In this document: positions 17,197-26,718 of the stretch, one piece after another | How the letters are laid out: each line of letters opens with the position of its first letter | Position numbering within the stretch: the stretch's first letter is position 1 | Assembly (NCBI RefSeq): GCF_007362775.1 | Contig: NZ_CP041692.1 | Coordinates: 4,960,001 to 5,024,000, forward strand | Direction of reading: 5' to 3' | Origin: Microlunatus elymi | GTDB lineage: Bacteria; Actinomycetota; Actinomycetes; Propionibacteriales; Propionibacteriaceae | Length of the DNA: 64,000 nt | Translations under genes and position numbers: made by a program | Notes under the pieces: model-generated | The model's database searches: none | What the model saw: the letters and a program-made list of their open reading frames with translations, nothing else | What the model was told of the DNA's origin: nothing

Positions 17197-18840
17197 TCAG
17201 CGAGCAGCGTTGCGGCGGGCCTTCTCCGCGTTCACCGCCTTCTGTTGTTCTTCCGCCTGCGACTTCAGCGCGTCGAAGTCCAGCGTCAACAGCACCAGGG
17301 CGACGATGACGGCCAGCACCAGTGAGATCATCGGCGACAACCCGAGCAGCATCGGCGCGGTGATCACCAGGCACATGTCGAACCCGCGGATCATGCCGAA
17401 GATCAACCCCGGCGGGATGGCGCCGAACTGGCTGGCCATCGCGGGACCGCCGAAGTTCGGCGGCTTGCCGGTGGTCCACCGTACGGCGCCGAGGAAGCCG
17501 GCCGCGCCCGTGGCCAGAGCCATCTCGATCGCGGTCCCGATCGGCTGATGTTGGGCCGAGCCGAAGCCGAGGAAGGCCGGTACCGCCAGCGCGACCCAGA
17601 TCAGCATGATCACCGCGGGCACCGCGACCACTGCACGCTTGACGGCCTTGGTGGCGAACGGCATGCAGCGCGCCAGGCCGCTGGTGCGCGTCAGCACCCG
17701 CAGCCCGTTCAACATCGGCACCAGCGCACCGAACAGCACCAGCGCGGCGAAGATCGGCATCACCGGACCCATCCCGAGCGCGTCGGCCGCGTACGGGACG
17801 ACCAGGCTGAGGGCCACCCAGAGCAACGGCTGTGGGCTGCGGATCAGCCGTTGTGCCTCGCGCCAAATCAGCGGCTGCAGCCCGGTGCCGCGGCCCTTCT
17901 TCGGCTTGACGTGTCCGATCTCCATGGCCCGGCGGTCCACCACGATGTCGCGAATCAGACCGAAGTCGAGGGCGAAGAACGCGCCGGAGATGCCGCTGAC
18001 CAAGGCGCCACCGCTCATCAACCGGGCCCGGCGGATCCGACCGAGGCGAGCCCGAGCCAGCGTCGCGGTGATGATCAACACCAGCAGCGCCGCGGCGCCG
18101 ACGGTGAGCCCGATCTCGATGCCGCGGCGGTTGTTGACGACGAAGTCGATCCAGCCGGCGGCGACCGCGATCACCGCGAGCAGAGCCGCCAGGCCGATCA
18201 GTCCGAACAGATAGCCGAGCAGCCGGGTCAGCAGGTGCCGTTCGGCTCCCTGCTCGGCCGCGGCGAACGAGATCGCGGCGGCCGCTGCCAACCCGGTACC
18301 GACACCCCAGGCGAGGATCTCCATTCCGGGTGTCCCGGTCAACGCGGCGATCAGGGCCCCGATCGCGCCACCGAACACCAGCCCGGCCACCATCATCCCG
18401 ATCAGCCGCGGGGCCAGGATGCGGGAACGCTGCACCGGCGCGTCCAGCAGCCAGAAGCCCTCGGCAGCCGACGCCAGCACCGGCCCGAACAGCCGGCTCA
18501 GCACCAACGCCGCGGCGACGGTGATCGCGAACGCCGCCCAGGGCAGCAGTCCGCGAGCCGATCCGCAGGCGGCGGAGCTGCACTGGGAGACGGTGCCTTG
18601 GGCCTGAACCACGACGTTGGCGATCATCGCGCCGACCAGCGCGAAGCCGAAGACCGCGATGTAGCCGTCGGAGATGGCCTCACCCAGCGAACGGGTCGCC
18701 CGCCCGGTCCGCCAGTCCTTGATCATCGCCTTGAGTTCCTTGGCGGTGGCCGGCTGGTCGGCGACCAGGCCGGCGCGCTGCGGATGCTCCCCGGCCGATT
18801 GCGGCGTCGAGGCGTCGTACGGAACGTCTGCGGTGCTCAT
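17197..18840 (-). CDS. ABC-type exporter membrane subunit (DUF6297-like)
   Basis: Polytopic membrane protein of 547 residues with about a dozen hydrophobic segments and a soluble N-terminal 80 residues. It is immediately downstream of, and overlaps by ATGA, an ABC ATPase gene, which marks it as the partner permease. It resembles the actinobacterial DUF6297 family by layout (recollection). The substrate is unknown. Confidence 0.75.
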   Translation of the reverse strand: MSTADVPYDASTPQSAGEHPQRAGLVADQPATAKELKAMIKDWRTGRATRSLGEAISDGYIAVFGFALVGAMIANVVVQAQGTVSQCSSAACGSARGLLPWAAFAITVAAALVLSRLFGPVLASAAEGFWLLDAPVQRSRILAPRLIGMMVAGLVFGGAIGALIAALTGTPGMEILAWGVGTGLAAAAAISFAAAEQGAERHLLTRLLGYLFGLIGLAALLAVIAVAAGWIDFVVNNRRGIEIGLTVGAAALLVLIITATLARARLGRIRRARLMSGGALVSGISGAFFALDFGLIRDIVVDRRAMEIGHVKPKKGRGTGLQPLIWREAQRLIRSPQPLLWVALSLVVPYAADALGMGPVMPIFAALVLFGALVPMLNGLRVLTRTSGLARCMPFATKAVKRAVVAVPAVIMLIWVALAVPAFLGFGSAQHQPIGTAIEMALATGAAGFLGAVRWTTGKPPNFGGPAMASQFGAIPPGLIFGMIRGFDMCLVITAPMLLGLSPMISLVLAVIVALVLLTLDFDALKSQAEEQQKAVNAEKARRNAAR

Positions 18841-19709
18841 CGGTTACGCGTCTCCGACGGCGACTTGGGCCGGTTCTGGTTCTTCTTGCGGCCCTGGCTC
18901 GGCTGCGGCTTCTTGCGCTGCTGCTGCTGCTGTTTCTTCGGCGCGTTCTGGTCGGCGGCCAGTTCGGGTTGCGGGCCGCCGACCTGCTCGGCGGCCAGTT
19001 GCGGCACCGGCGGTTCGGCCAGGCTTTCTCCGGTACGAGGCCCGACGGCACCGTCGCGGGCCGAGCCGAGATGCAGGATCCGGGTGGCCACCGCGTTCAC
19101 CAGACTCGGTTCGTGACTGGCGAAGACGATCGCCAGCCCCTTGTCCCGCTCCTCCTTCAACCGGCCGGACAGCCAGGCGATGCCCTCGGTGTCCAGCCGG
19201 GCCTCCGGTTCGTCCAGGATCAGCAGCTTGCGCGGCCGGACGAAGGCGGTCGCCAGCGCCAACCGGCGCCGCTGGCCCGAGGACAGGGTTCCCGGCAGCT
19301 GGCCGGACTGCGGGATCAGCTGGACCTCGTTCAGGATCTCGTCCACCACCGGCTCGGGATCGCTCAGCCCGTGCGCCCGCGCCAGCAGGTCGAGGTGTTC
19401 GACCACGCTGAGGTCGGGGAAGAAGTCCAGGTCGTCGATCACGGTGGCCATGTCCCGGCGGATCTCCGGCGAGGTCTCGCTCAGCTTCGTACCGCAGACC
19501 TCGATCAGGCCGTCGTCCGGCTTGTCGGCGCCGACCAGGCAGCGCAGCAGGGTGGACTTGCCGGCGCCGTTGCGGCCGGTCAAGGCGACCGCGTCCCCCT
19601 CACGGACCTCGAGGTTGAACTTGTCCAGGATGGTCACCGGCCCGAAGGCTCGCCGGAGTCCCGACACCTTCAACACCACGTCGCCGCGTTTCGCCATAGT
19701 GCGGCCCAT
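18837..19709 (-). CDS. ABC transporter ATP-binding protein
   Basis: ABC ATPase of 290 residues with Walker A GRNGAGKST (about 43-51), signature LSSGQRRRL, Walker B LLILDEPEARLD and the switch-region SHEP. The last 60 residues form a Gln/Lys/Arg-rich low-complexity tail. A second ATG five codons in is an equally possible start. It forms a two-gene exporter operon with the downstream membrane protein. Confidence 0.9.
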   Translation of the reverse strand: MGRTMAKRGDVVLKVSGLRRAFGPVTILDKFNLEVREGDAVALTGRNGAGKSTLLRCLVGADKPDDGLIEVCGTKLSETSPEIRRDMATVIDDLDFFPDLSVVEHLDLLARAHGLSDPEPVVDEILNEVQLIPQSGQLPGTLSSGQRRRLALATAFVRPRKLLILDEPEARLDTEGIAWLSGRLKEERDKGLAIVFASHEPSLVNAVATRILHLGSARDGAVGPRTGESLAEPPVPQLAAEQVGGPQPELAADQNAPKKQQQQQRKKPQPSQGRKKNQNRPKSPSETRNR

Positions 19710-19856
19710 TCTGCTCTATCGCATCGCCGAGACCGATTTCGCCTGTCGAGATCCGGTGTTCGCCACCTGGATCCCCTGGCTGGGTCAGCGCCACGGCCAG
19801 GCGGTTCCGCGGTTCGGGAGCCGGGATGCCGTGCCGAACTGTCGGCGGTCAGTGGC

Positions 19857-21617
19857 ATGGTTGGCCCCGTGATCGTCCTGGGAGCGTACGCGGCGCGCAG
19901 TTGCGCGGTGAAGACCCACAACGCGTTCGATCCGACGAGTCCGGCGCCGGTGCGCGAGATCGACGAGGCGCTGGCCGAGATCTTCGAGGGCGCCGAGCAG
20001 TTCGAGGACGCGGTGATCTCCCGGCTGGCGGCGGCCGCTTGCGGACGCGTGATCGATCTGCGACTCGCCGACGGGCTGCCGGCCCACGTGCAGTCCGGCG
20101 CCTGTGCCGAGGCGATGGCCGGCGGTGCCGAGCTGATCGTCGGCGGGTTGCTGCCGCTGGACGGCGAGCATCATCGCTCCGGTCGGCCGGACGTGCTGGT
20201 CCGCGGCGAGGACCAGGCCGACGGCCGTCCCGGCTATCACCCGGCGTTGATCAAGATGCACAAGATTCACGAGCGGAAGAAGCCGACCCGCTCGCCACGG
20301 CCGAATGCGTCATTGCTGCTCAGTCGGTTCGACGCTCCCGCGCCGGAGCATGCCGACGAGGTGCCGGGCTACGGCTTCCGGCTCAGCTCCCGGGACAGCG
20401 ACCTGATCCAGTTGGCGCACTACCGGCGGATGCTGCAGGACCTGGGCTGGTCCGCACCCGGCCGTCCGTACGCGGGCCTGGTCGGCACCGACGACTGGAT
20501 GGGTGGCCAGGACCTGATCACCTGGATGGATCTGGCCGAGCCGCTGCTGCGGACGTTCTCCCGGACCGGCGAGTCCGGCTGGACCGCCCGCAGTGCTCTG
20601 GAGCGGTACGACCATGAGCATGCGTTTCGGGTCGACGTCGCCAAGATCGCAAGCCAGCAAGGAAAGAACGGCTCCAGCCCGAGACCGCTGGTGCAACCGA
20701 TCGTCACCGACGAGTGCAATCGCTGCCCGTGGTGGGATCACTGCCGTTCCCAGTTGGCCGACGACGATGTCAGCCTGCGGATCGGCAAGGGCGCCCTGGA
20801 TGTACGTGAGATCGCCACCCTGAGGGCGCACGGCATCTCCACCGTCAGCGACCTCGCCGGCGTCGACCTTGATCAACTCTTCGGCTGGTATCTGCCCGAG
20901 GTCACCCACCGCGCGGGCGCCGAGGAGCGGCTGCGACAGGCTGCCCACCGGGCGAAGTTGATCACCACCGGGATCGAGTTCGAACGGATCACCAGCGGGC
21001 CGATCGAGGTTCCCGGTGCCGAGGTGGAGATCGATTTCGACATCGAGACCACCGTCGACGGCTGCATCTACCTGTGGGGATTCCGCAGCCATCGCGGCAG
21101 CTCGGCCGACACCGATCACGGCCGGCCGGCAGACGGCGTCTATCACCCGTTCGCCGCGTTCGATGATCTTGATGCCGACGGCGAACGCGCGCTCGCGGTG
21201 CGGGCGCTCAGCTGGCTTCGGCAACAGGCCGAGGTGAATCCGAGCATCCGCGTCTACCACTACAGCGGCTTCGAGCCGGCCGCCCTGCGCCGGTTGGCCG
21301 ATGCGCATCCGGACGAGGAGATCCTCAGCTGGGCGGTCGATTTCGCCGAGCAGTACTTCTGCGATCTGTTGCCGTTGGTGAAGGAGAACTTCTTCGGCGT
21401 CAACGGCGTCGGGCTGAAGCCGGTGGCCACCGGCGCGGCCGGGTTCAATTGGCGTGACGACGACGCCGGTGGCCTGAATTCGACGCGGTGGTTCGTCGAT
21501 GCGGTGCACGCGGACTCCGCCGAGCAACGCGAGCTCGCCCGCGCCCGGGTGCTGAACTACAACGAGGACGATGTGATCGCCACCGCCATGGTCAGAGCGT
21601 GGCTGCGAGGGAATTGA
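19857..21617 (+). CDS. TM0106-type RecB-like nuclease with RNase H-like domain
   Basis: A 586-residue protein. The N-terminal half is Cas4/RecB-like: a Cys in the first residues (ARSCAV) and a CNRCPWWDHC cluster near residue 290 look like Fe-S ligands, and GRPDVLVR carries the nuclease-type Asp. The middle holds a helix-hairpin-like segment. The C-terminal half has the DEDD RNase H-like motifs FDIETTVDG and YNEDDV. The frame is open far upstream, but ATG 19857 (or GTG 19869) begins family-like sequence. Its 3' end overlaps menD by 26 bp, tail to tail. The cellular role of the family is not established, to my knowledge. Confidence 0.82.
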   Translation: MVGPVIVLGAYAARSCAVKTHNAFDPTSPAPVREIDEALAEIFEGAEQFEDAVISRLAAAACGRVIDLRLADGLPAHVQSGACAEAMAGGAELIVGGLLPLDGEHHRSGRPDVLVRGEDQADGRPGYHPALIKMHKIHERKKPTRSPRPNASLLLSRFDAPAPEHADEVPGYGFRLSSRDSDLIQLAHYRRMLQDLGWSAPGRPYAGLVGTDDWMGGQDLITWMDLAEPLLRTFSRTGESGWTARSALERYDHEHAFRVDVAKIASQQGKNGSSPRPLVQPIVTDECNRCPWWDHCRSQLADDDVSLRIGKGALDVREIATLRAHGISTVSDLAGVDLDQLFGWYLPEVTHRAGAEERLRQAAHRAKLITTGIEFERITSGPIEVPGAEVEIDFDIETTVDGCIYLWGFRSHRGSSADTDHGRPADGVYHPFAAFDDLDADGERALAVRALSWLRQQAEVNPSIRVYHYSGFEPAALRRLADAHPDEEILSWAVDFAEQYFCDLLPLVKENFFGVNGVGLKPVATGAAGFNWRDDDAGGLNSTRWFVDAVHADSAEQRELARARVLNYNEDDVIATAMVRAWLRGN

Positions 21618-23229
21618 GTCGCTGATCAAGAGTTCGTCGATGCCGCCGGTCCACGGCGACGTCGACGATCTCCAGCCCCGCCGGCGGTTGCCGCAGAAGT
21701 TGATCAAGGTCGGCGAGTTCGTCGATCTTGGTGTACGCCGCCCCGACCGATCCGGCGACCGCACCCAGGTCGACGCGGTGCGCCGTACCGAAGACCCGCT
21801 CGAAGGCACTCAGCTGCGCCGGATGTCCCTGCTCCAGGGTGGCGAAGATGCTGCCGCCGTTGTCGTTGGCGACCACGATCCGCAACCGCGGCTGCGGCTC
21901 GGCAGCGCCGATGATCAGACCGTTGGAGTCGTGCAGGAAGGTCAGGTCGCCGAGCAACGCGTGCGTCGGTTGATCTGCGGCCAGCGCAATGCCGACGGCG
22001 GTGGAGATCGATCCGTCGATGCCGGCCAGGCCGCGGTTGGCGTACACCGCCGGACCGTCGGCGCGGACCGGCGCAAGATCAAGATCACGGATCGGGTTGG
22101 AGGAACCGACGAACAGCAGGTCGTCGGATCCGAGACGACCGAGCAGCGTACGCGCCAGAGCCGGACCGGTGATCGACGCCGAGTCGTTGATCAACTCGTC
22201 GATCCGGCCGCTGAGCTGGCGATCCGCCTGCTGCCAGCGTTCCAGCCAGTCCCGGTTGGCCGATTGCGGATGACCGATGTTGAATCGGGCGATCACCCGA
22301 TCGGCGTTCATCGCGGGATCACGCCATTCCGGGCTGGGCTCGACGATGATCAACTCGACGTTGCTTCGGCTCATCAATGCGGTCACCGGCCGGGACAGCG
22401 TCGGATGACCGACCACGATCACCCGCTCGATCTCGTCCGCCAGGCCGGACTGCAACAACAGGCGGTAGCTGCCGATCGCGGTGGCCGCGGTACGAGCGTT
22501 GCTGGACGGTTCGGCCAGCAGCGGTACGGCCGCCCGGTCGGCGATCTCGGCAACCCGTCGACCGTCGTCGGTCGGCAGGTCGCCGGCCACGATCACGGTC
22601 AGCGGCTCGGCCGGCAGGTCGGTCGACTCGATCTCGCGGGTCAACCCGGTGATCTCGCGATACTCCTCCTCGATGCCGTCGATCGGCTCCGGCACCAGCG
22701 GTTCGGAGAAGGCGATGTTGAGATGGAACGGGCCGGCGATCATGGTCCGCTGTCCGGAGCAGGCCACCAGACCACGATGCAGCTCGAACCGCCAGGACCG
22801 CGGATCAAGATCATTTCCGGCCAGCTGGACCTCGGCCCGGACGTGCCCGGCGAACAGACCGCGCTGTCGGGTGGTCTGATTGGCGCCGGAGTTGATCATG
22901 GCCGCCGGACGATCCGCGGTGATCGCGATCAGCGGGATCCGGCTGTGCCAGGCCTCCATCACCGCGGGGTGCAGATTGCCTGCGGCGGTGCCCGAGGTGG
23001 TGATCACCGGCACCGGCAGCCCGGACGCCTTGGCGAGCCCGAGCGCCGTGAACGCCGCGCTTCGTTCGTCGATCCGGACGTGCAGCCGTAACAAGCCGAT
23101 CTTGTCCGCCTCGAAGATCTCGTAGGACAACGGCGCATTCCGAGATCCCGGCGACAGCACCACCTCTCGTACGCCGAAGGAGATCAGCTCCTCCACCACG
23201 ACCCGCGCGCACTCGGTCGACCCCGTCAC
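21592..23229 (-). CDS. menD: 2-succinyl-5-enolpyruvyl-6-hydroxy-3-cyclohexene-1-carboxylate synthase
   Basis: Thiamine-diphosphate enzyme joining isochorismate and 2-oxoglutarate in menaquinone synthesis. The 545 residues include the N-terminal SPGSRNAPLSYE motif, ITADRPA, GANQTT and the ThDP/Mg region GDLTFLHDSNGL, with VVANDNGGSIF. The GTG start overlaps the menC stop by four bases (GTGA), so menC and menD form an operon. Confidence 0.96.
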   Translation of the reverse strand: MTGSTECARVVVEELISFGVREVVLSPGSRNAPLSYEIFEADKIGLLRLHVRIDERSAAFTALGLAKASGLPVPVITTSGTAAGNLHPAVMEAWHSRIPLIAITADRPAAMINSGANQTTRQRGLFAGHVRAEVQLAGNDLDPRSWRFELHRGLVACSGQRTMIAGPFHLNIAFSEPLVPEPIDGIEEEYREITGLTREIESTDLPAEPLTVIVAGDLPTDDGRRVAEIADRAAVPLLAEPSSNARTAATAIGSYRLLLQSGLADEIERVIVVGHPTLSRPVTALMSRSNVELIIVEPSPEWRDPAMNADRVIARFNIGHPQSANRDWLERWQQADRQLSGRIDELINDSASITGPALARTLLGRLGSDDLLFVGSSNPIRDLDLAPVRADGPAVYANRGLAGIDGSISTAVGIALAADQPTHALLGDLTFLHDSNGLIIGAAEPQPRLRIVVANDNGGSIFATLEQGHPAQLSAFERVFGTAHRVDLGAVAGSVGAAYTKIDELADLDQLLRQPPAGLEIVDVAVDRRHRRTLDQRLNSLAATL

Positions 23230-24272
23230 CGCACACCCTCCCCCGAGGGTTCTGAGCCTGTCGAAGGACCGTAGCCCTCCGACGACTGCACCCCAAGATC
23301 ATCCAGCTCCAGCCCGGCCAGCCCCAACGTGTCCGCCAACCGCAGTTGCCATGCCTGATCAAGATCATCCGGTGCGACGCAGCGCTCGATCGCAGCCGGA
23401 TCAAGATCAAGATCATCGACCGGCAGCACGCCGGCATCGGCGATCAGCGGCGGCCGGCCAAGATCATCGGTGAGCAGCCGGATCGTGTTCAGCCCGCAGG
23501 CGTACGGCAGTTCGGGCAGCGCTGCCGCCAGGGCGATCCCGGCTCGGATGCCGACGCTCGTCTCGACCGCACTGGACACCACGACCGGCAGGCCGATCTT
23601 GTCCGCGATCTCCAGACAGGCCCGCACCCCGCCCAGCGGCTGCACCTTCAAGATCGCGATGTCGGCAGCTTCCAGCTCGGCCACGCGATACGGATCTTCG
23701 GCGCGACGGATCGATTCGTCGGCAGCGATCGGCACCGCGATGTCAGCCGCCCGGAGTCGCGATCGCAACGCTGCCAGGTCCTCGACCCTCGGACACGGCT
23801 GCTCGGCGTACTCCAGTCCGAAGGGGCTCAGCTCCCGCAGCGCGGCGAACGCCTCGTCGACGCCCCAGCCGCCGTTGGCATCCACCCGGATCCTCCCGTC
23901 GGGTCCGAGCGCATCCCGTACGGCGGCCACCCGAGCAAGATCATCAGCGGGTGACTGGCCCGGCTCGGCCACCTTGATCTTCGCCGTCCGGCAGCCGGAC
24001 TCGATCGCCAGCCGGTGCGCCATCTCGGGCGCGACCACCGGGATGGTTACATTCACCGGAATCTCGTCCCGCCGCGGCGCTGGCCACGGTTGCGTTGCCT
24101 GCTCGATCGCCGCTCGCAGCCAGGGCACGATCTCGGGGCCGTAGTAGTCCTCGAACGGGCTCCATTCGGCCCAGCCCGCCGGTCCCCGCCAGATCATCCC
24201 GTGTCGTTCGGTGATCTTGCGGAACCGAGTCCGCATGCCGATCGCGTACGTGGTGATGGACGGCCCGGGCAC
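23226..24272 (-). CDS. menC: o-Succinylbenzoate synthase
   Basis: Enolase-superfamily enzyme that dehydrates SHCHC to o-succinylbenzoate. In 348 residues it shows the catalytic KIKV (second Lys), metal ligands in RVDANGGW, LEYAEQPC and IAADESIR, and the ILKVQPLGG Lys. The frame opens at 25082, but GTG 24272 starts the conserved sequence. The last 20 residues (GPSTGSEPSGEGV) come from a dispersed DNA repeat (23248-23271) and are not family sequence. Divergent from menE. Confidence 0.93.
   Translation of the reverse strand: MPGPSITTYAIGMRTRFRKITERHGMIWRGPAGWAEWSPFEDYYGPEIVPWLRAAIEQATQPWPAPRRDEIPVNVTIPVVAPEMAHRLAIESGCRTAKIKVAEPGQSPADDLARVAAVRDALGPDGRIRVDANGGWGVDEAFAALRELSPFGLEYAEQPCPRVEDLAALRSRLRAADIAVPIAADESIRRAEDPYRVAELEAADIAILKVQPLGGVRACLEIADKIGLPVVVSSAVETSVGIRAGIALAAALPELPYACGLNTIRLLTDDLGRPPLIADAGVLPVDDLDLDPAAIERCVAPDDLDQAWQLRLADTLGLAGLELDDLGVQSSEGYGPSTGSEPSGEGVR
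23248..23271. repeat. Dispersed repeat copy at the 3' end of menC
   Basis: Reads GGTTCTGAGCCTGTCGAAGG followed by ACCG, matching the copies at 7477-7541. It is read in frame and adds a GPSTGSEPS peptide to MenC. Confidence 0.7.
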
Positions 24273-24344
24273 GGCCGCCAGTCTAAGAGAGTGCAGCGGT
24301 TCCCGATTCCGAGCCCGGCGGACCGGCGCGGCAGACTGTCGGCC

Positions 24345-25634
24345 GTGAGTTCGTTGCGGGTGCTGGAGTCGGACGCATCGCTGCCGCAGGTGCGCGCAGC
24401 GATCGCGGACACGTTCGCGGGTGGCCAGCCGGTCGCTCCGCTGCCGGCCGATCCGGTGACCGCACCGCGGGTGCTGGCGATGCTGCAGCCCGACGAGCCG
24501 GTGGTCGAGCCGGACGCTGCGGTGATCGTCTCGACCTCGGGTTCTACCGGGGCGCCCAAGGGAGTGGTGCTGTCGCGGGCCGCGATCAGGGCTTCGGCCG
24601 AGGCCACCCATCGGCGGCTCGGAGGCCCCGGCCGCTGGCTGCTGGCGCTGCCCACGCACTACGTCGCCGGCTTCATGGTGGTGGCCCGGGCGACCGTCGC
24701 CGAAACCCCGGTGGAAGAGGTCGGCCGAGACCTGGCCGGGCTGGCTCGCGCGGTCGCAGCAACCGACCTGCCGACCTACCTGTCGCTGGTGCCGACCCAA
24801 CTGGCCCGCGCACTGGATCAGCCCGAGTTGGTCACCGCGCTGCAGAGTGTCGGCGCCGTCCTGCTCGGCGGCGCGCCGGCACGGCCGACGCTGTTGCGGC
24901 GGAGCCGGGAGCTGGGCATCACCGTGTTGACCACGTACGGGATGAGCGAGACCTGCGGCGGCTGCGTGTACGACGGCGAGCCGCTGTCGGGCGTCGAGGT
25001 CGGGGTCGACGAGCCGGATTCGGACGGGGTGGGCCGGATCCTGCTCGGAGGCCCGGTCGCGTTCTCCGGCTACCGGTTGCAACCGAATCTGACCGCGTCC
25101 ACGTTGCTCACGGAGCCCCGGCGCGCGAACGTTCCCGGGCCGCCGCCTTGCTCAGGACCCTTGACTCCCGATTCTCGCCGCTTGCCGACCGCTGGCCAGT
25201 TTGCTGGGGCAACACCTGAGCGTCGCTGGGTGCGGACCAACGATCGGGGGCGGTTGATCGGCGCCCGGCTGGAGGTGTTGGGGCGCTTCGACGACGTGAT
25301 CGTCAGCGGTGGCCTGAAGATCGACCTGGCTGCGGTCGAGCGGACCGCTCGGGATTGGCCGGCGTTGGGATCCGGGGAGATCGTGATGCTCGGCCTGCCG
25401 GATCGAGAATGGGGCACTCGGCTGGTCGCCTTCGCCGAGACGCCGTCCGCCGGTTCCGTCGGGGCCGATGTGACAGCCGACCTGACCGCGTTGCAGGATT
25501 TCCTGTCCGGCCGGGTGGCCCGGCACGAACGTCCCAGGGAGTTGATCATGATGCCGCGATTGCCGCGTACGTCGAGCGGCAAGGTCGATCGACAGCGCCT
25601 GCTCGCCGACGCGATCGCCGAGCAGCAACGGTGA
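24345..25634 (+). CDS. menE: o-Succinylbenzoate-CoA ligase with a 38-residue insertion
   Basis: Adenylate-forming enzyme activating o-succinylbenzoate. In 429 residues it has the P-loop STSGSTGAPKGVVLS, TTYGMSETCGG, and the terminal SSGKVDR Lys motif. Where relatives run straight from the YRL segment into a (W)xRTxDxGRL motif, this protein carries an extra stretch (about 25111-25224) rich in codons unusual for this DNA (TCA, ACT, TCT, GCA, ACA). The hinge sequence RTNDRG has Asn-Asp in place of the usual Gly-Asp. GTG 24345 is chosen; its stop overlaps the menA start. Confidence 0.92.
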   Translation: MSSLRVLESDASLPQVRAAIADTFAGGQPVAPLPADPVTAPRVLAMLQPDEPVVEPDAAVIVSTSGSTGAPKGVVLSRAAIRASAEATHRRLGGPGRWLLALPTHYVAGFMVVARATVAETPVEEVGRDLAGLARAVAATDLPTYLSLVPTQLARALDQPELVTALQSVGAVLLGGAPARPTLLRRSRELGITVLTTYGMSETCGGCVYDGEPLSGVEVGVDEPDSDGVGRILLGGPVAFSGYRLQPNLTASTLLTEPRRANVPGPPPCSGPLTPDSRRLPTAGQFAGATPERRWVRTNDRGRLIGARLEVLGRFDDVIVSGGLKIDLAAVERTARDWPALGSGEIVMLGLPDREWGTRLVAFAETPSAGSVGADVTADLTALQDFLSGRVARHERPRELIMMPRLPRTSSGKVDRQRLLADAIAEQQR

Positions 25635-26548
25635 GCGCGGCCGCGATGCCGGGTGCACCGGGCATGCCGACGCCGGCCCAATGGGTCGCCGGCGCCCGGC
25701 CTCGTACCCTGCCGATCTCGATCGCACCGGTGATCGCCGGTTCGGCCACCGCGCACGCCGCAGGTGGCTTCATGATCATTCCTGCCGTGCTGGCGCTGCT
25801 GGTCAGCATCAGCCTGCAGATCGGAGTCAACTTCGCCAACGACTACTCCGACGGCATTCGCGGCACCGACGAGCAGCGGGTCGGACCGATGCGGTTGGTC
25901 GGCTCCGGCGTGGCCCGGCCGGTGCTGGTGAAGCGCGCGGCGTTCGGCTGTTTCGGGCTGGCCGCGCTGCTCGGTCTGGTCTTGATGATCTTGTCGGCCC
26001 AATGGTGGCTGCTGCCGGTCGGCGTCGCCTGCATCCTCGCGGCCTGGTACTACACCGGCGGCAAACATCCGTACGGCTACATCGGCCTCGGCGAGATCTT
26101 CGTCTTCGTCTTCTTCGGCCTGGTCGCGGTCGCCGGCACGACGCTGGTCCAGCTGGGGCGGATCGACCTGCCCACGATCCTGGTCGCGATCGGGATCGGG
26201 CTGCTGGCCGACGCGGTGCTGGTCTCCAACAACCTTCGCGACATCGGTGGCGACACGCTCTCCGGCAAACGCACCCTGGCCACCCGGATCGGCGACAAGG
26301 CGACCCGCCGACTGTTCGCCGGTCTGGCTCTCGGCGCGGCCGTCGCGTTCGTCATCGCCGCGGCGCTGACCAGCTGGTGGGCGCTGCTGGCGCTGATCGG
26401 CATCGGCTATCTGGCGCCGCAGGTGGTCACCGTGCTCCGCGGCGCCGTCGGCCCCGGCCTGATCCCCACCCTGAAGGCGGCCGGTCTGGCCGACCTGTTC
26501 TCGGCCATCGGTCTCGCCGCCGGCCTGGTCATCGCCGGCCTGATTTGA
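25631..26548 (+). CDS. menA: 1,4-dihydroxy-2-naphthoate polyprenyltransferase
   Basis: UbiA-family membrane prenyltransferase attaching the polyprenyl tail to DHNA. In 305 residues it has eight or nine hydrophobic helices, the first Asp-rich motif NFANDYSDGIRGTD and the second NNLRDIGGDTLSGKRTLA. GTG 25631 overlaps the menE stop (GTGA), so menE-menA is an operon. Its product feeds a methyltransferase that is not in this window. Confidence 0.95.
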   Translation: MSAAAMPGAPGMPTPAQWVAGARPRTLPISIAPVIAGSATAHAAGGFMIIPAVLALLVSISLQIGVNFANDYSDGIRGTDEQRVGPMRLVGSGVARPVLVKRAAFGCFGLAALLGLVLMILSAQWWLLPVGVACILAAWYYTGGKHPYGYIGLGEIFVFVFFGLVAVAGTTLVQLGRIDLPTILVAIGIGLLADAVLVSNNLRDIGGDTLSGKRTLATRIGDKATRRLFAGLALGAAVAFVIAAALTSWWALLALIGIGYLAPQVVTVLRGAVGPGLIPTLKAAGLADLFSAIGLAAGLVIAGLI

Positions 26549-26718
26549 CCGGCCCGATCTGACCGGCCCATCGGGTGGCCGACCAGATGCCCCGCGAACA
26601 CAATCACCCGCTCAATGATCGGAACCGGCGTCGGTAAGCGCTGGACTGTGCCATCGGCGGGCGATCGTGTTCGCGAGGTCCAGGGGTCGGCGCCCGACGA
26701 AGCTGGCAGAATCCCGGC

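Noticed and set aside
18969-19856. N-terminal extension of the Cas4-like frame
   Set aside because: The added residues are antisense to the ABC ATPase gene; family-like sequence starts only near 19857.
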